Positions 24,810 through 33,214 of a stretch of DNA of 64,000 nt are shown here, piece after piece (position 1 is the first letter of the stretch; each line of letters begins with the position of its first letter). The translations under genes were made by a program, and so were the position numbers. The stretch is from Hyphomicrobiales bacterium (GTDB taxonomy: Bacteria; Pseudomonadota; Alphaproteobacteria; Rhizobiales; Rhizobiaceae): positions 1-64,000 of the forward strand of contig UCEZ01000001.1 of assembly GCA_900471525.1 (NCBI GenBank), in the 5' to 3' direction. The notes under the pieces were generated by a model, which saw nothing but the letters and a program-made list of their open reading frames with translations, ran no database searches and had not been told where the DNA came from.

Positions 24810-25727
24810 TCAAGCCTTGTGCCCGTTATGCGCCGGCGAGGAATAGTTGGGATAGTCCCTGTCAATGATGCGCCGGATGACCATCTCTACGCTTGATTGC
24901 CAGCTTGGCGAGCGCCAGCCGAAAACTCTTTCGAATTTGTCGCTCGAAAGGCATGAATTCGGTGGGCGTCTGGCCCTTGTGCGATAGTCGGATGAGAGGA
25001 TGTCTTCCACGTCCGCGGAGGGACCGCCATGAACCCGGCTAACCTCAAAAATATGCTTGGCAAAACCCGACCAATTGGTCTCGCCGGTGCCGGCCACATG
25101 ATAGATGCCGGAATAATGTCTTGCGGGGTGCGTTGCGACGAGAAGGATCGCCGTCGCCAGGTCCAAAGCGGATGTCGGGTTTCCCCACTGATCAGAAACG
25201 ACGCCGATGCTGTCCCGGTCGGCGGCTATGCGCAGCATGGTTCTGACAAAATTGGTGCCGAAGGGACTATAAACCCAGCTGGTTCGAAGGATTATGTGAC
25301 GAGGGTTGACGCTGGCCACCGCGCGTTCACTTCGCAACTTGGTGTAGCCATAGACGGTTTTCGGTTCAGCCTCGTCATCTTCCAGGTAGGGATAGGGATC
25401 AGTTCCGGAGAAAACATAGTCAGTAGACAGGTGAATGATCGGCACGCGTAAAACGGCCGCTGCCTCGGCGACAGCGGCGGCGCCCGCCACATTGATTGTA
25501 TAGGCAAGGTTGCGTTCATCCTCGGCGCGATCGACCGCGGTGTAGGCGGCTGCCGAAACGACGATTTCAGGCTTTGCGGCCAGAATTGTCTGTCGCACGG
25601 AAGGGGGATCCGCGAGGTCGAAATCCGGTCGGCCGACGGTAATCAATTCGATATCTTCCATGTCGGCCGCTGCCTCGACAAGGCTGGTCACCACCTGGCC
25701 ATTCTTGCCGGTCACCAGAATTTTCAT
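24810..25727 (-). CDS. rfbD: dTDP-4-dehydrorhamnose reductase
   Basis: 305 residues, the usual length. It catalyses the last step to dTDP-L-rhamnose with NAD(P)[21 protein letters not shown] is the nucleotide-binding start; [37 protein letters not shown] and [13 protein letters not shown] (Tyr-x3-Lys) are the family blocks, followed by [18 protein letters not shown] and [14 protein letters not shown]. It overlaps rfbB by four bases. All four rhamnose genes stand together in the order A, C, B, D. Confidence 0.95.
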   Translation of the reverse strand: MKILVTGKNGQVVTSLVEAAADMEDIELITVGRPDFDLADPPSVRQTILAAKPEIVVSAAAYTAVDRAEDERNLAYTINVAGAAAVAEAAAVLRVPIIHLSTDYVFSGTDPYPYLEDDEAEPKTVYGYTKLRSERAVASVNPRHIILRTSWVYSPFGTNFVRTMLRIAADRDSIGVVSDQWGNPTSALDLATAILLVATHPARHYSGIYHVAGTGETNWSGFAKHIFEVSRVHGGPSADVEDILSSDYRTRARRPPNSCLSSDKFERVFGWRSPSWQSSVEMVIRRIIDRDYPNYSSPAHNGHKA

Positions 25728-26788
25728 TGCGCCGCTACCAGTCTACCAAGGCGGCTGCCACTGTAGGTGCCTTCACGAATAGGCTTCCACCACCATTCAT
25801 TGTCGAGATACCAGGCGATGGTTTGCGCCAGTCCGGTTTCAAAGCTCTCCTGTGGTTTCCAACCCAGATGGCTTTCTATTTTCGAAGTGTTCATCGCGTA
25901 GCGACGATCATGCCCTGGCCTGTCGTCCACGAAGGCGATAAGCTCACGGTAGCTTCGCTGGTGATCGCGCGGCCTCACGCGGTCGAGAATGTCGCAGATC
26001 GCCTGCACCACGGCGAGGTTGGTACGCTCGCAGCCTCCTCCGATGTTGTAACTTTCACCGATCGCGCCCTCGCTGGCGATCAGGGCCAGCGCGCGTGCAT
26101 GGTCCTCGACATAGAGCCAGTCGCGGACATTCATTCCCGCGCCATAGATCGGCAAAGGCTTTTCGTCGAGGGCGTTCAGGATCACCAGCGGTATCAGCTT
26201 TTCCGGAAAGTGATATGGACCGTAGTTGTTCGAACAATTGGACATCACGATCGGCAGGCCGAAGGTCTGGTTCCAGGCACGAACAAGATGATCCGACGCT
26301 GCCTTCGACGCGGAGTAGGGCGATGAAGGTGCATAGGGGGTCTGCTCGTCGAAGGTGCTGTCATCGAAAGGAAGGTCGCCGAAGACCTCGTCGGTGGAGA
26401 CGTGATGGAAGCGAAAATTCCGTGCTGCCTGGTAGGGCAGTTCGCGCCAGTATTTCAATGTTGCCTGAAGAAGCCGAAAAGTGCCGACGATGTTGGTTTC
26501 GATGAACTGGGCCGGCCCATCGATGGACCGATCCACATGGGTTTCCGCAGCCAGATGGATGACGCGGTCGATCTTTTCCCGTCGCATCAACTCAATCAAC
26601 GCGGCCTCATTGCAGATATCGGCGTTGACGAAGCGATAGTTCGGGCAATTCTCGATGGACCAAAGCGAGGCCAAATTGCCGGCATAGGTAAGTTTATCGA
26701 CGTTGAGAACGTTTTCGCCGGTGGATACGAGATGTCTGCAAAGCGCCGAACCGATGAAACCGGCGCCACCTGTCACGAGTATGTTCAT
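25724..26788 (-). CDS. rfbB: dTDP-glucose 4,6-dehydratase
   Basis: 354 residues. It makes dTDP-4-keto-6-deoxyglucose, the branch point between rhamnose and 6-deoxy amino sugars. The start [20 protein letters not shown] binds [29 protein letters not shown] (with the DE acid pair), [14 protein letters not shown] (Tyr-x3-Lys), [20 protein letters not shown] and [14 protein letters not shown] all match the RmlB family. It overlaps rfbC by ATGA and rfbD likewise, so the set is translationally coupled. Confidence 0.96.
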   Translation of the reverse strand: MNILVTGGAGFIGSALCRHLVSTGENVLNVDKLTYAGNLASLWSIENCPNYRFVNADICNEAALIELMRREKIDRVIHLAAETHVDRSIDGPAQFIETNIVGTFRLLQATLKYWRELPYQAARNFRFHHVSTDEVFGDLPFDDSTFDEQTPYAPSSPYSASKAASDHLVRAWNQTFGLPIVMSNCSNNYGPYHFPEKLIPLVILNALDEKPLPIYGAGMNVRDWLYVEDHARALALIASEGAIGESYNIGGGCERTNLAVVQAICDILDRVRPRDHQRSYRELIAFVDDRPGHDRRYAMNTSKIESHLGWKPQESFETGLAQTIAWYLDNEWWWKPIREGTYSGSRLGRLVAAQ

Positions 26789-27363
26789 GGTTCACACTCC
26801 TCGATCATGTCGAAGACTTCTGCCTCCTCAAGAGACGGCGCCGTGCGGTCGTTATCGGATAGTTGAAACGTGGCGGCGTTCATCGGCCAGATGATGCCGA
26901 TGTCGGGATCATCGAAGCGTATGGCGCGGTTATGGCTGGCTGAATAAGGATTGGTGACCTTGTAGATCACCTCCGTGTCGGGTTCGAGCGTGAGAAAGCC
27001 GTGCGCGAACCCCTTCGGTATCAGCACTTGGTTCCATTTGGTCGCGGAAATCCGAAGGGCGGTCCACTGCGCGAAGCTGGGAGAACCTCGCCGGATATCA
27101 ACGGCGACGTCGAAGATGGAACCCTTTACCACTCGGACCAGCTTGTCCTGAGCATAGGGCGGCAACTGGTAGTGCAGCCCCCGCAGCACCCCCGTTGCAA
27201 CGGAACGGGAGTGATTGTCCTGGACGAAGTCAAGCTTCACGCCATTTTCGGAAAGCTGTTGCGCATTCCATGTCTCCGAGAAGAAACCCCGGTCGTCCTC
27301 GAATCTCGGCGGGATGATCTCCAGCACACCGTCAAGCCCGAGTGATTTGATCTGGAGGCTCAT
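26785..27363 (-). CDS. rfbC: dTDP-4-dehydrorhamnose 3,5-epimerase
   Basis: 192 residues from the ATG at 27363; a longer frame upstream lies inside rfbA and is ignored. The cupin-fold enzyme shows [38 protein letters not shown] (catalytic His in LRGLHYQ), [27 protein letters not shown] and the [11 protein letters not shown] stretch. It inverts C3 and C5 of the keto sugar on the way to rhamnose. Its ATG overlaps the rfbA stop. Confidence 0.95.
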   Translation of the reverse strand: MSLQIKSLGLDGVLEIIPPRFEDDRGFFSETWNAQQLSENGVKLDFVQDNHSRSVATGVLRGLHYQLPPYAQDKLVRVVKGSIFDVAVDIRRGSPSFAQWTALRISATKWNQVLIPKGFAHGFLTLEPDTEVIYKVTNPYSASHNRAIRFDDPDIGIIWPMNAATFQLSDNDRTAPSLEEAEVFDMIEECEP

Positions 27364-28238
27364 GCTGCATACTCCTCCACACGGCGGCGGAGATAGGCGG
27401 CATAGGCAGTCTTGCCGAGGAGGCAAGCACGTCGCAGGACGTCCTGCGGCCGAAGCCAGCCCATTTCCAAGGCAATTTCTTCCGGACAGGCGATCTGGAT
27501 ACCTTGCCGGCGTTCCACTGTACGAACGAAGGATGAGGCATCCTGCAGGCTGTCATATGTGCCGGTATCGAGCCAGGCGTAACCACGCCCGAGCTGGCAG
27601 ACATGCAGGTCGCCGCGCTCAAGATAGATGTTGTTGACGGTGGTGATCTCGAGTTCCCCTCGCTCTGAGGGCTTGATGGACGAGGCGATGTCGATGACAT
27701 CGTTGTCGTAGAAGTAAAGTCCGGTCACCGCCCAGTTGGATTTCGGCACGGCCGGCTTCTCCTCGATCGTCATCGCCTTGCCGGTCTCTCTGTCGAAGCT
27801 GACGACGCCGTACCGCTCGGGATCCTCGACGTGATAGGCAAAGACGGAGGCCCCCTTTTGCCGGGCGGTGGCTTGCCGGCAAATGTTCGGAAGCCCGTGT
27901 CCGAAGAAGATATTGTCGCCGAGGATCATCGCAACATTGTCCTTGCCGATGAAGTCGCGGCCGATGATGAAAGCTTCGGCCAGTCCGTTTGGATGGGGCT
28001 GCTCGGCATAGGAAAGGCTGAGGCCGAAATCGGAACCATCACCAAAAAGAGCCTGGAAACAGGGCAGGTCGCGCGGCGTGGAAATGATGAGAATTTCGCG
28101 GATCCCGGCGAGCATCAAAACGCTCAAGGGATAATAAATCATGGGTTTGTCGTAAATCGGCAGCATCTGTTTCGATACCGCGATGGTCAGGGGATAAAGA
28201 CGCGTGCCACTGCCCCCCGCAAGTATGATCCCCTTCAT
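27360..28238 (-). CDS. rfbA: Glucose-1-phosphate thymidylyltransferase
   Basis: 292 residues from the ATG at 28238, which begins [20 protein letters not shown], the nucleotide-binding loop. Other marks are [56 protein letters not shown] (metal-binding Asp), [18 protein letters not shown] and [17 protein letters not shown]. It makes dTDP-glucose, the precursor for rhamnose. The longer open frame upstream (to 28478) runs into the exoF-like gene and lacks family similarity. 88 bases separate it from that gene. Confidence 0.96.
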   Translation of the reverse strand: MKGIILAGGSGTRLYPLTIAVSKQMLPIYDKPMIYYPLSVLMLAGIREILIISTPRDLPCFQALFGDGSDFGLSLSYAEQPHPNGLAEAFIIGRDFIGKDNVAMILGDNIFFGHGLPNICRQATARQKGASVFAYHVEDPERYGVVSFDRETGKAMTIEEKPAVPKSNWAVTGLYFYDNDVIDIASSIKPSERGELEITTVNNIYLERGDLHVCQLGRGYAWLDTGTYDSLQDASSFVRTVERRQGIQIACPEEIALEMGWLRPQDVLRRACLLGKTAYAAYLRRRVEEYAA

Positions 28239-28326
28239 CTTGGATGCCCCTGGTTTCTGTCGCTCGTTGCCCCTGGCGGTTTGATCCACGACACCACCCC
28301 GCCGCCATGCAAAGCGTTCGGCCCGC

Positions 28327-29634
28327 TCATTGACTGGCCTGTTCCGATTGTGTTTTCTGCCCAGCAGGAAGTCCCGTCCCGTCAGCAGGCGCCGGAGATA
28401 CCTTGCGAAGAACCCGCACGACATCGCCTGGCTGGAGGATGGTTGAATCCGATGCGGAGATTTCCCTGGCTGATCCACCGCTCTGCCGCGTGACGGTAAA
28501 GGCCAGCATCATGCTGCCGCCGATTTGCGAACCCGCGTCTCCGGATAGCGCCTCAAGGAGAAGTTTCTGCGTGGTGTCCCGCTTCAGCTTCAGCTGGTCG
28601 AGGCTGGCCTGTTCCGATTGGAGCTCGGAGGCAACCTCGGTACGCTGCTTGTCGTAGAGCCCATCCAGGTTGCGCGTCGTTTCGGCGATGTTCTGGCGAG
28701 CGCGCATGATTGCAGTCACAAGGTCGAGCCGGTTTGCGTGGTAGCTGCGCAGGGTACGCTCAAGATCCGCCTGACGTGACGGAAGGGCAATACCGCGCTC
28801 GACCATGCTTTTGACATTGGTGAGTTCCTTTCGGATCGACTCGATGTCCTCATCCGTGCTGACGATTTTCTTTTCGATGATCGCTATCTCGGAAGTCAGC
28901 AGGCTGCGCAGTTCCTCGAGGGACTTCGACTGCCGGTCCAAGTCATTCATACGAGCGGCTCGAATGATCTTTTCCTGCTGGAAGATTGCCGAGGCGAGCC
29001 CGCTGTCGTCCTGCGCCTCCGGTTCAAAGCGCATTTCCTTTGCACCCGACATCTCCGCCTGAAGCCGGACAAGCCTGATCTTGCTGCGCAAGATGGAATT
29101 GCCGATCTCCTGCAATTGGCCGACATAGCCTGTTTTATCAGCGAACCCCTGGGACGCGTTCATCGGCCTGAACTCGCCGCCGCTCATCGCCAGCGATTGC
29201 AGGACGGTCAGTCCGGAATGAAACTTGTACTCGCCAGGCTTGTTCACGTCTCCCACGACGTAGATGGGCGGTTGTTCGAGAATTTCGACGGTTGCCTCCG
29301 GGGCTTCCATCAGGCCTATCTTGGTTTTCAGCCGCTTGGCAATTTCCGCAGCCAGCCCCGTACTGTCGAGATCGCCCACTGGCAGAGTGCCAATTATCGG
29401 AAGCGACACCGTTCTCGCTTGCGAAATCAGGAACTCGCCGCCGAGCGCCTCCCATTTTTCGTAAACGCCTTTCGTGGGCATCCACTGGACGACCGTCAGG
29501 CGAATTCTTGTCTGTGGCGCGAATTGATAACTATCCGCCAGAACGGGCGAAAAGACGCCGCCGAAAACACTCATGGCGACCACAGCGACCTTCGCACGGA
29601 ATGAACCACCGCAACGCCAGAAAGATACGTTCAA
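28327..29634 (-). CDS. ExoF-like outer-membrane/periplasmic polysaccharide export protein (OPX)
   Basis: 435 residues from a TTG at 29634, preceded by GGAGA six bases away; this start gives a signal peptide ending VLA-DS. The poly-export domain follows ([39 protein letters not shown]), then an SLBB block ([30 protein letters not shown]), then about 170 residues of coiled coil (about 185-355) and a second short SLBB-like end ([12 protein letters not shown]). This layout is that of ExoF rather than Wza, which lacks the coiled coil. It would act with the Wzz-like protein in export. First gene of the rml/flippase operon. Confidence 0.87.
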   Translation of the reverse strand: MNVSFWRCGGSFRAKVAVVAMSVFGGVFSPVLADSYQFAPQTRIRLTVVQWMPTKGVYEKWEALGGEFLISQARTVSLPIIGTLPVGDLDSTGLAAEIAKRLKTKIGLMEAPEATVEILEQPPIYVVGDVNKPGEYKFHSGLTVLQSLAMSGGEFRPMNASQGFADKTGYVGQLQEIGNSILRSKIRLVRLQAEMSGAKEMRFEPEAQDDSGLASAIFQQEKIIRAARMNDLDRQSKSLEELRSLLTSEIAIIEKKIVSTDEDIESIRKELTNVKSMVERGIALPSRQADLERTLRSYHANRLDLVTAIMRARQNIAETTRNLDGLYDKQRTEVASELQSEQASLDQLKLKRDTTQKLLLEALSGDAGSQIGGSMMLAFTVTRQSGGSAREISASDSTILQPGDVVRVLRKVSPAPADGTGLPAGQKTQSEQASQ

Positions 29635-30078
29635 TGTATTTCTCCAAGCTAAAAATACCCAACAGTCCCGTGGCCAGGATTGCAATAAAACAGCCTCCAG
29701 TTTGCCTATTAGACAAAGATTGAGAAGGGGAAGAGCGGCGGTTCTGCTTCATCAATATGGCTGAGACCGGGACGCGAGGTCTGTCGAGAATATGAAGACG
29801 TCTATATCGATTGATCTAGACCGATCTAAAGGCGGGTCGCGGTGGAGGAGGGGTAAAGGGGAAAGCAAGCGCATACCGTCGCTTGGAGGTCACGCATGCT
29901 ACTCTCATCGTCCGTTTGGATGAGAGACAGTCCGGCGACATCTCCGGACGCATTGAGCATCGATCCTGGCTCAGCCCTTTTGCGCCGTCGCGGCCGTTCG
30001 CAACCTAAGCTACAGTCTTGCGAATAATGCGTGGATTCCGCTCGCTCTGTCGCTGTTGCAAGCGCAGACGAGCTTTGA
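29635..30078. other. Divergent intergenic region with spaced GATCTA repeats
   Basis: About 440 bases between the exoF-like operon (minus) and a LuxR-type gene (plus). GATCTA occurs at 29813-29818 and 29823-29828, ten bases apart, i.e. on the same helix face. Otherwise no dyad, gene or RNA was recognised. Confidence 0.35.
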
Positions 30079-30837
30079 GTGATCGGTACGGATATGATGC
30101 TGTTGGACGGGAATGAGCATGACGCTGCTGGGGCCAGGAGGCGGCTTGAGCCACAACGCGTCATTTTGATCCTGACGAACAGCGGGAGCATATCGGAGCG
30201 TCTGATCGCCGCCATGGAGCGGGAATTCCCGTGGATACGGGTCGAACAGGTTGATGCAGTCGGCGCGGCGTGCACAGCCTTTGCTCATCCTGTCGCACTC
30301 ATTCTGGTCGATATAGCCCTGCTGAGGAAAGCGGAGGCCGCCTCGGCCGAACTCTTGCGTATGCACCCCCATGCACTGACCGCCGTCATTGAGCCTTATG
30401 ACAAGGTCTTGGTCACGTCCCTGAGTGACGTCGTCCTATCTCCGCTCATTCGCAGCGTCCTGCCAATGGATCTCAGACTGGATGTCTGGCTGTCGATCAT
30501 ACGATTGCTGCTTTGCGGCGGCGAGTACCTGCCGCCCGGATTTCTCCTTCAGGCAAAAACACGCGACCAGAAAGTAGCCTCGTCTGAAAACAACGGCGTT
30601 GCGCAAACCCGAACGATCAACATGGCTGAGCTGACGACACGAGAGTCACAGATTCTTGGGATGGTTTCTCACGGTCTTCAAAACAAGCTGATTGCCGCGG
30701 AATGCGGGTTGTCGGAGCATACCGTGAAGATTCATCTGCACCACATCATTCGGAAATTGGGCGTCCACAATCGCACAGAGGCCGCCGCGAGGTTTCGCAA
30801 CCTTTACGACAGTGGGCGGTTGATGAATGAGAGTTGA
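30079..30837 (+). CDS. LuxR-type regulator with degenerate receiver domain
   Basis: 252 residues from a GTG at 30079; ATG codons at 30094 and 30097 are alternatives. The receiver-like part (VILILTNSGSISERLI ... ALILVDIALLR) keeps an Asp in the central strand but lacks the N-terminal acidic pair, and no Lys is found at the usual place (VVLSPLIRS). The LuxR DNA-binding part is complete: LTTRESQILGMVSHGLQNKLIAAECGLSEHTVKIHLHHIIRKLGV. It has the same build as the regulator at 12142 and borders the polysaccharide locus on its right side. No partner kinase is adjacent. A role in polysaccharide control is inference. Confidence 0.85.
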   Translation: MIGTDMMLLDGNEHDAAGARRRLEPQRVILILTNSGSISERLIAAMEREFPWIRVEQVDAVGAACTAFAHPVALILVDIALLRKAEAASAELLRMHPHALTAVIEPYDKVLVTSLSDVVLSPLIRSVLPMDLRLDVWLSIIRLLLCGGEYLPPGFLLQAKTRDQKVASSENNGVAQTRTINMAELTTRESQILGMVSHGLQNKLIAAECGLSEHTVKIHLHHIIRKLGVHNRTEAAARFRNLYDSGRLMNES

Positions 30838-31043
30838 TCCAGAACCGCTGCCGATCGAGTTTCCTTGATTGTCTGAGTTTCTCCCGTTTGGCGAAAAACG
30901 AAGCATCGATGCCATGCAAAGACCTGCGAACGTTTGCGTTGAAGACCCGAAGCGGCGAATGCGCCAAGCGGGATCAATCACGATCCATCCAACAATTGGC
31001 CGGTCATCGTGGCTAAGCCCCGTTTGGCAGGAATAGGTGCGCC

Positions 31044-31295
31044 ATGACGCATTATGCCTGGACGATAAGGGTGCACGGTTGGCACGATATCCAGAAGGTC
31101 ACCACGCTGACCGAGTTGCACGATATTCTCCAGACATTGGAATTGCCCGGCACAGCACCGCCAGATTGGGTTCTCATGGGCGCGTGGAGCGAGGAAGTTG
31201 CCGGACGCGGTCGCTATACCCACAACAAGGGCTGCAAGGATGAATGGTCGCTGACTCGGACCAAGGTGGACGATGCGTCAGATCTCAAGGTCTGA
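31044..31295 (+). CDS. Hypothetical soluble protein (83 residues)
   Basis: Begins MTHYAWTIRVHGWHDIQKVT after GGAATAGG at good spacing. The product is small, soluble and rich in Trp and Thr, with a conserved-looking middle (LELPGTAPPDWVLMGAWSEE) and a polar end. No domain is recognised. It is monocistronic between the LuxR-type gene and a short following frame. Confidence 0.6.
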   Translation: MTHYAWTIRVHGWHDIQKVTTLTELHDILQTLELPGTAPPDWVLMGAWSEEVAGRGRYTHNKGCKDEWSLTRTKVDDASDLKV

Positions 31296-31322
31296 CGTTA
31301 CTGAAAAGGGAAGGAGGCCATC

Positions 31323-31406
31323 GTGGCGCGGAAGAACACCAGGAAATTTCTGCTTGCTATCGACCGCTGCTCCCCCGCTGGAGAATGTATAGTAAGTTGG
31401 AGTTAA
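31323..31406 (+). CDS. Possible very short peptide (27 residues)
   Basis: A GTG at 31323 follows a near-consensus AAGGAGG seven bases upstream and opens 27 codons (MARKNTRKFLLAIDRCSPAG and seven more residues). The basic start and the two Cys are the only marks. The strong binding site is the sole reason to list it; it could be chance. Confidence 0.3.
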   Translation: MARKNTRKFLLAIDRCSPAGECIVSWS

Positions 31407-31489
31407 CGCGTCGCTTCGATGCACACCAAGAATCGGCATCGCCCTTACCCGCTGCGTTGTGAATGTTGCAGCGTTTTCCAGTCAGGACA

Positions 31490-31762
31490 TCACGGCTCAG
31501 CCGCCGGCCAATCATTGGATGGATCGGGTTCGCTGGAAGCGTCGGTGGTCGCCTTGTTCATGTCTTTGGCATCGGGGTCTTCGGTATAAGCAAGCCGCAG
31601 ATTTCTCAGCACCTCCTCCATCGCATTGATCGTCTCAATCGTACCCCAGCCTTTCGTGTTTGCGTCCGCGATGATGTCCTGCAGGGCGCCTTCAACCGTT
31701 TCTTGGCATGCAAGGTCACGGTCCGGGTGGCTTACTCTGTGTTTTGCTGCTTCGATTGTCAT
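31490..31762 (-). CDS. Hypothetical soluble protein (90 residues)
   Basis: Starts MTIEAAKHRVSHPDRDLACQ after GAGGGC. It is acidic, predicted helical in the first 65 residues (ETVEGALQDIIADANTKGWGTIETINAMEEVLRNLRLAY), with a disordered Asp/Ser/Pro-rich tail. The helical part resembles short rhizobial hypothetical proteins, but no function is known to me. Confidence 0.6.
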   Translation of the reverse strand: MTIEAAKHRVSHPDRDLACQETVEGALQDIIADANTKGWGTIETINAMEEVLRNLRLAYTEDPDAKDMNKATTDASSEPDPSNDWPAAEP

Positions 31763-32020
31763 GGTGCCCTCGATTCGACCTAGAACTTAAGACATGCCTA
31801 ATTTGTTCCCTGCCGATGTCTTTTGTGCGTCCATGCCACACAACCTCAGCAACTGAGCCGGTGGCCGGCCGGATAATTGCCTGCACTCTCGTACAGCGAA
31901 GCCGTTCTGGGCACCAAGACAAGGAGCTTTGCTGTGCAATTCTTGTTCCTCTTACCTATTCGTGATAGCTTATATACTGTTCAGCTCTTGCGAGACCAAA
32001 GCGGGATCGGTGGGTCTGTG

Positions 32021-32611
32021 ATGAAATTTCTTTGCATTTCCGTTATTGGAACTATGTTTTGGGCTTCGGTCGCGTTCGCCGGCCCTTTGCACGATGCGTC
32101 CAAAAATGGAGATGTCGAGGGCGCAAAACACTTGCTGGATCAGGGTGTTAATGTGGCGGAGCCTGATAGCGCGGGTGATCCGCCTCTCGTCCTTGCAGCG
32201 CTTGCCGGACATGCCGACATCGTCGCTGTTCTGTTGGAGCGTGGCGCTGACATTGAGGTTCGCAATAAAAGTGGACTGACTGCCTTGCATGCGGCTGCCT
32301 ATGGCGGAAATCTCGAGGTCGTAAAGCTGCTTGTCGCCAAGGGTGCGGCAGTGAACGACAACCGGAATTTCTACCATATGACGCCGCTTCACGCCGCGGC
32401 TGAAGAAGGCCGCGTGGGTGTGGTCGCGTTTCTGCTGGCGAGCAAGGCGGATATCGAAGCAAAGGAAAGAAACGGCGTTACGCCTTTGACCCAGGCCGGG
32501 TGGCGGGAGCATTGGGATGCCGCGGACTTGTTGTTGAAAGCGGGCGCCGTCTGCCAGCAAGCCGGCCTCGTTGGCGAGTGGCTCTACACGGAATGCACGA
32601 AACGTAAATGA
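32021..32611 (+). CDS. Exported ankyrin-repeat protein
   Basis: 196 residues from the ATG at 32021, which gives a signal peptide (MKFLCISVIGTMFWASVAFA, cut before GPLHD). Five ankyrin units follow: GPLHDASKNGDVEGAKHLLD, GDPPLVLAALAGHADIVAVL, GLTALHAAAYGGNLEVVKLL, MTPLHAAAEEGRVGVVAFLL and GVTPLTQAGWREHWDAADLL. Two Cys near the end (CQQ, TECTK) may form a disulfide. Ankyrin repeats bind proteins; the periplasmic partner is unknown. The following YHS-domain gene begins 46 bases later on the same strand and may share a transcript. Confidence 0.85.
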   Translation: MKFLCISVIGTMFWASVAFAGPLHDASKNGDVEGAKHLLDQGVNVAEPDSAGDPPLVLAALAGHADIVAVLLERGADIEVRNKSGLTALHAAAYGGNLEVVKLLVAKGAAVNDNRNFYHMTPLHAAAEEGRVGVVAFLLASKADIEAKERNGVTPLTQAGWREHWDAADLLLKAGAVCQQAGLVGEWLYTECTKRK

Positions 32612-32656
32612 CATTTCGTTGAAGCAACAGGCCGCGCCGGCAAAACGGAGTATGTT

Positions 32657-33184
32657 ATGTCTGATCATAAACGAAGAGGATGGGTAGGGATCGTAGCGGC
32701 GGCCGGAGTCGCCAGCATCGTGCTCCTGTTCGCCCAGATCGCGGTTGCCGAGGATCCTTTGGTCAACACCGGTTATTTCGGCGATGTCGCCATCAAGGGT
32801 TACGATCCGGTCGCCTATTTCACGCAGAACGAGGCGGTGGAGGGGTCGGCGAAATATTCCCACCACTGGCTGGGTGCGACCTGGTATTTCTCGAGTTCGA
32901 GAAACCGCGATATTTTCATGCGGGATCCGGCCAAATACGCGCCGCAGTACGGTGGATATTGTGCGGACGGGGTTTCCCTTGGAACGGTGACCACCAATAT
33001 CGATCCGAAGGCCTGGCGGATCATTGAGGGCAAGCTCTACATCAGTTATGATCCGGGTGCTGCCGAGGGTTTTGAGAAGAACCCGACCAAAGTCACCAAT
33101 TCGCAGAAGCATTGGGCCGAAGTGCAGCATACCCTCGTTACGGAAAAACTGCAGAAGGATTGGCGGCAGAATACCGCCAATTGA
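32657..33184 (+). CDS. Exported YHS-domain protein
   Basis: 175 residues. An N-terminal hydrophobic stretch (WVGIVAAAGVASIVLLFAQIAVA) is a signal peptide or anchor. The YHS-like domain follows with VAIKGYDPVAYFTQNEAVEGSAKYSHHWLGATWYFSSSRNRDIFMRDPAKYAPQYGGYCADGVS, which has the usual GYDPVAYF start and the GGYCA turn. YHS domains are linked to metal handling in some proteins, while this exported alphaproteobacterial group is of unknown function. Likely cotranscribed with the ankyrin gene. Confidence 0.88.
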   Translation: MSDHKRRGWVGIVAAAGVASIVLLFAQIAVAEDPLVNTGYFGDVAIKGYDPVAYFTQNEAVEGSAKYSHHWLGATWYFSSSRNRDIFMRDPAKYAPQYGGYCADGVSLGTVTTNIDPKAWRIIEGKLYISYDPGAAEGFEKNPTKVTNSQKHWAEVQHTLVTEKLQKDWRQNTAN

Positions 33185-33214
33185 CCCGCCGTGCGTCGGC
33201 TTTCCTGCCTTTTG

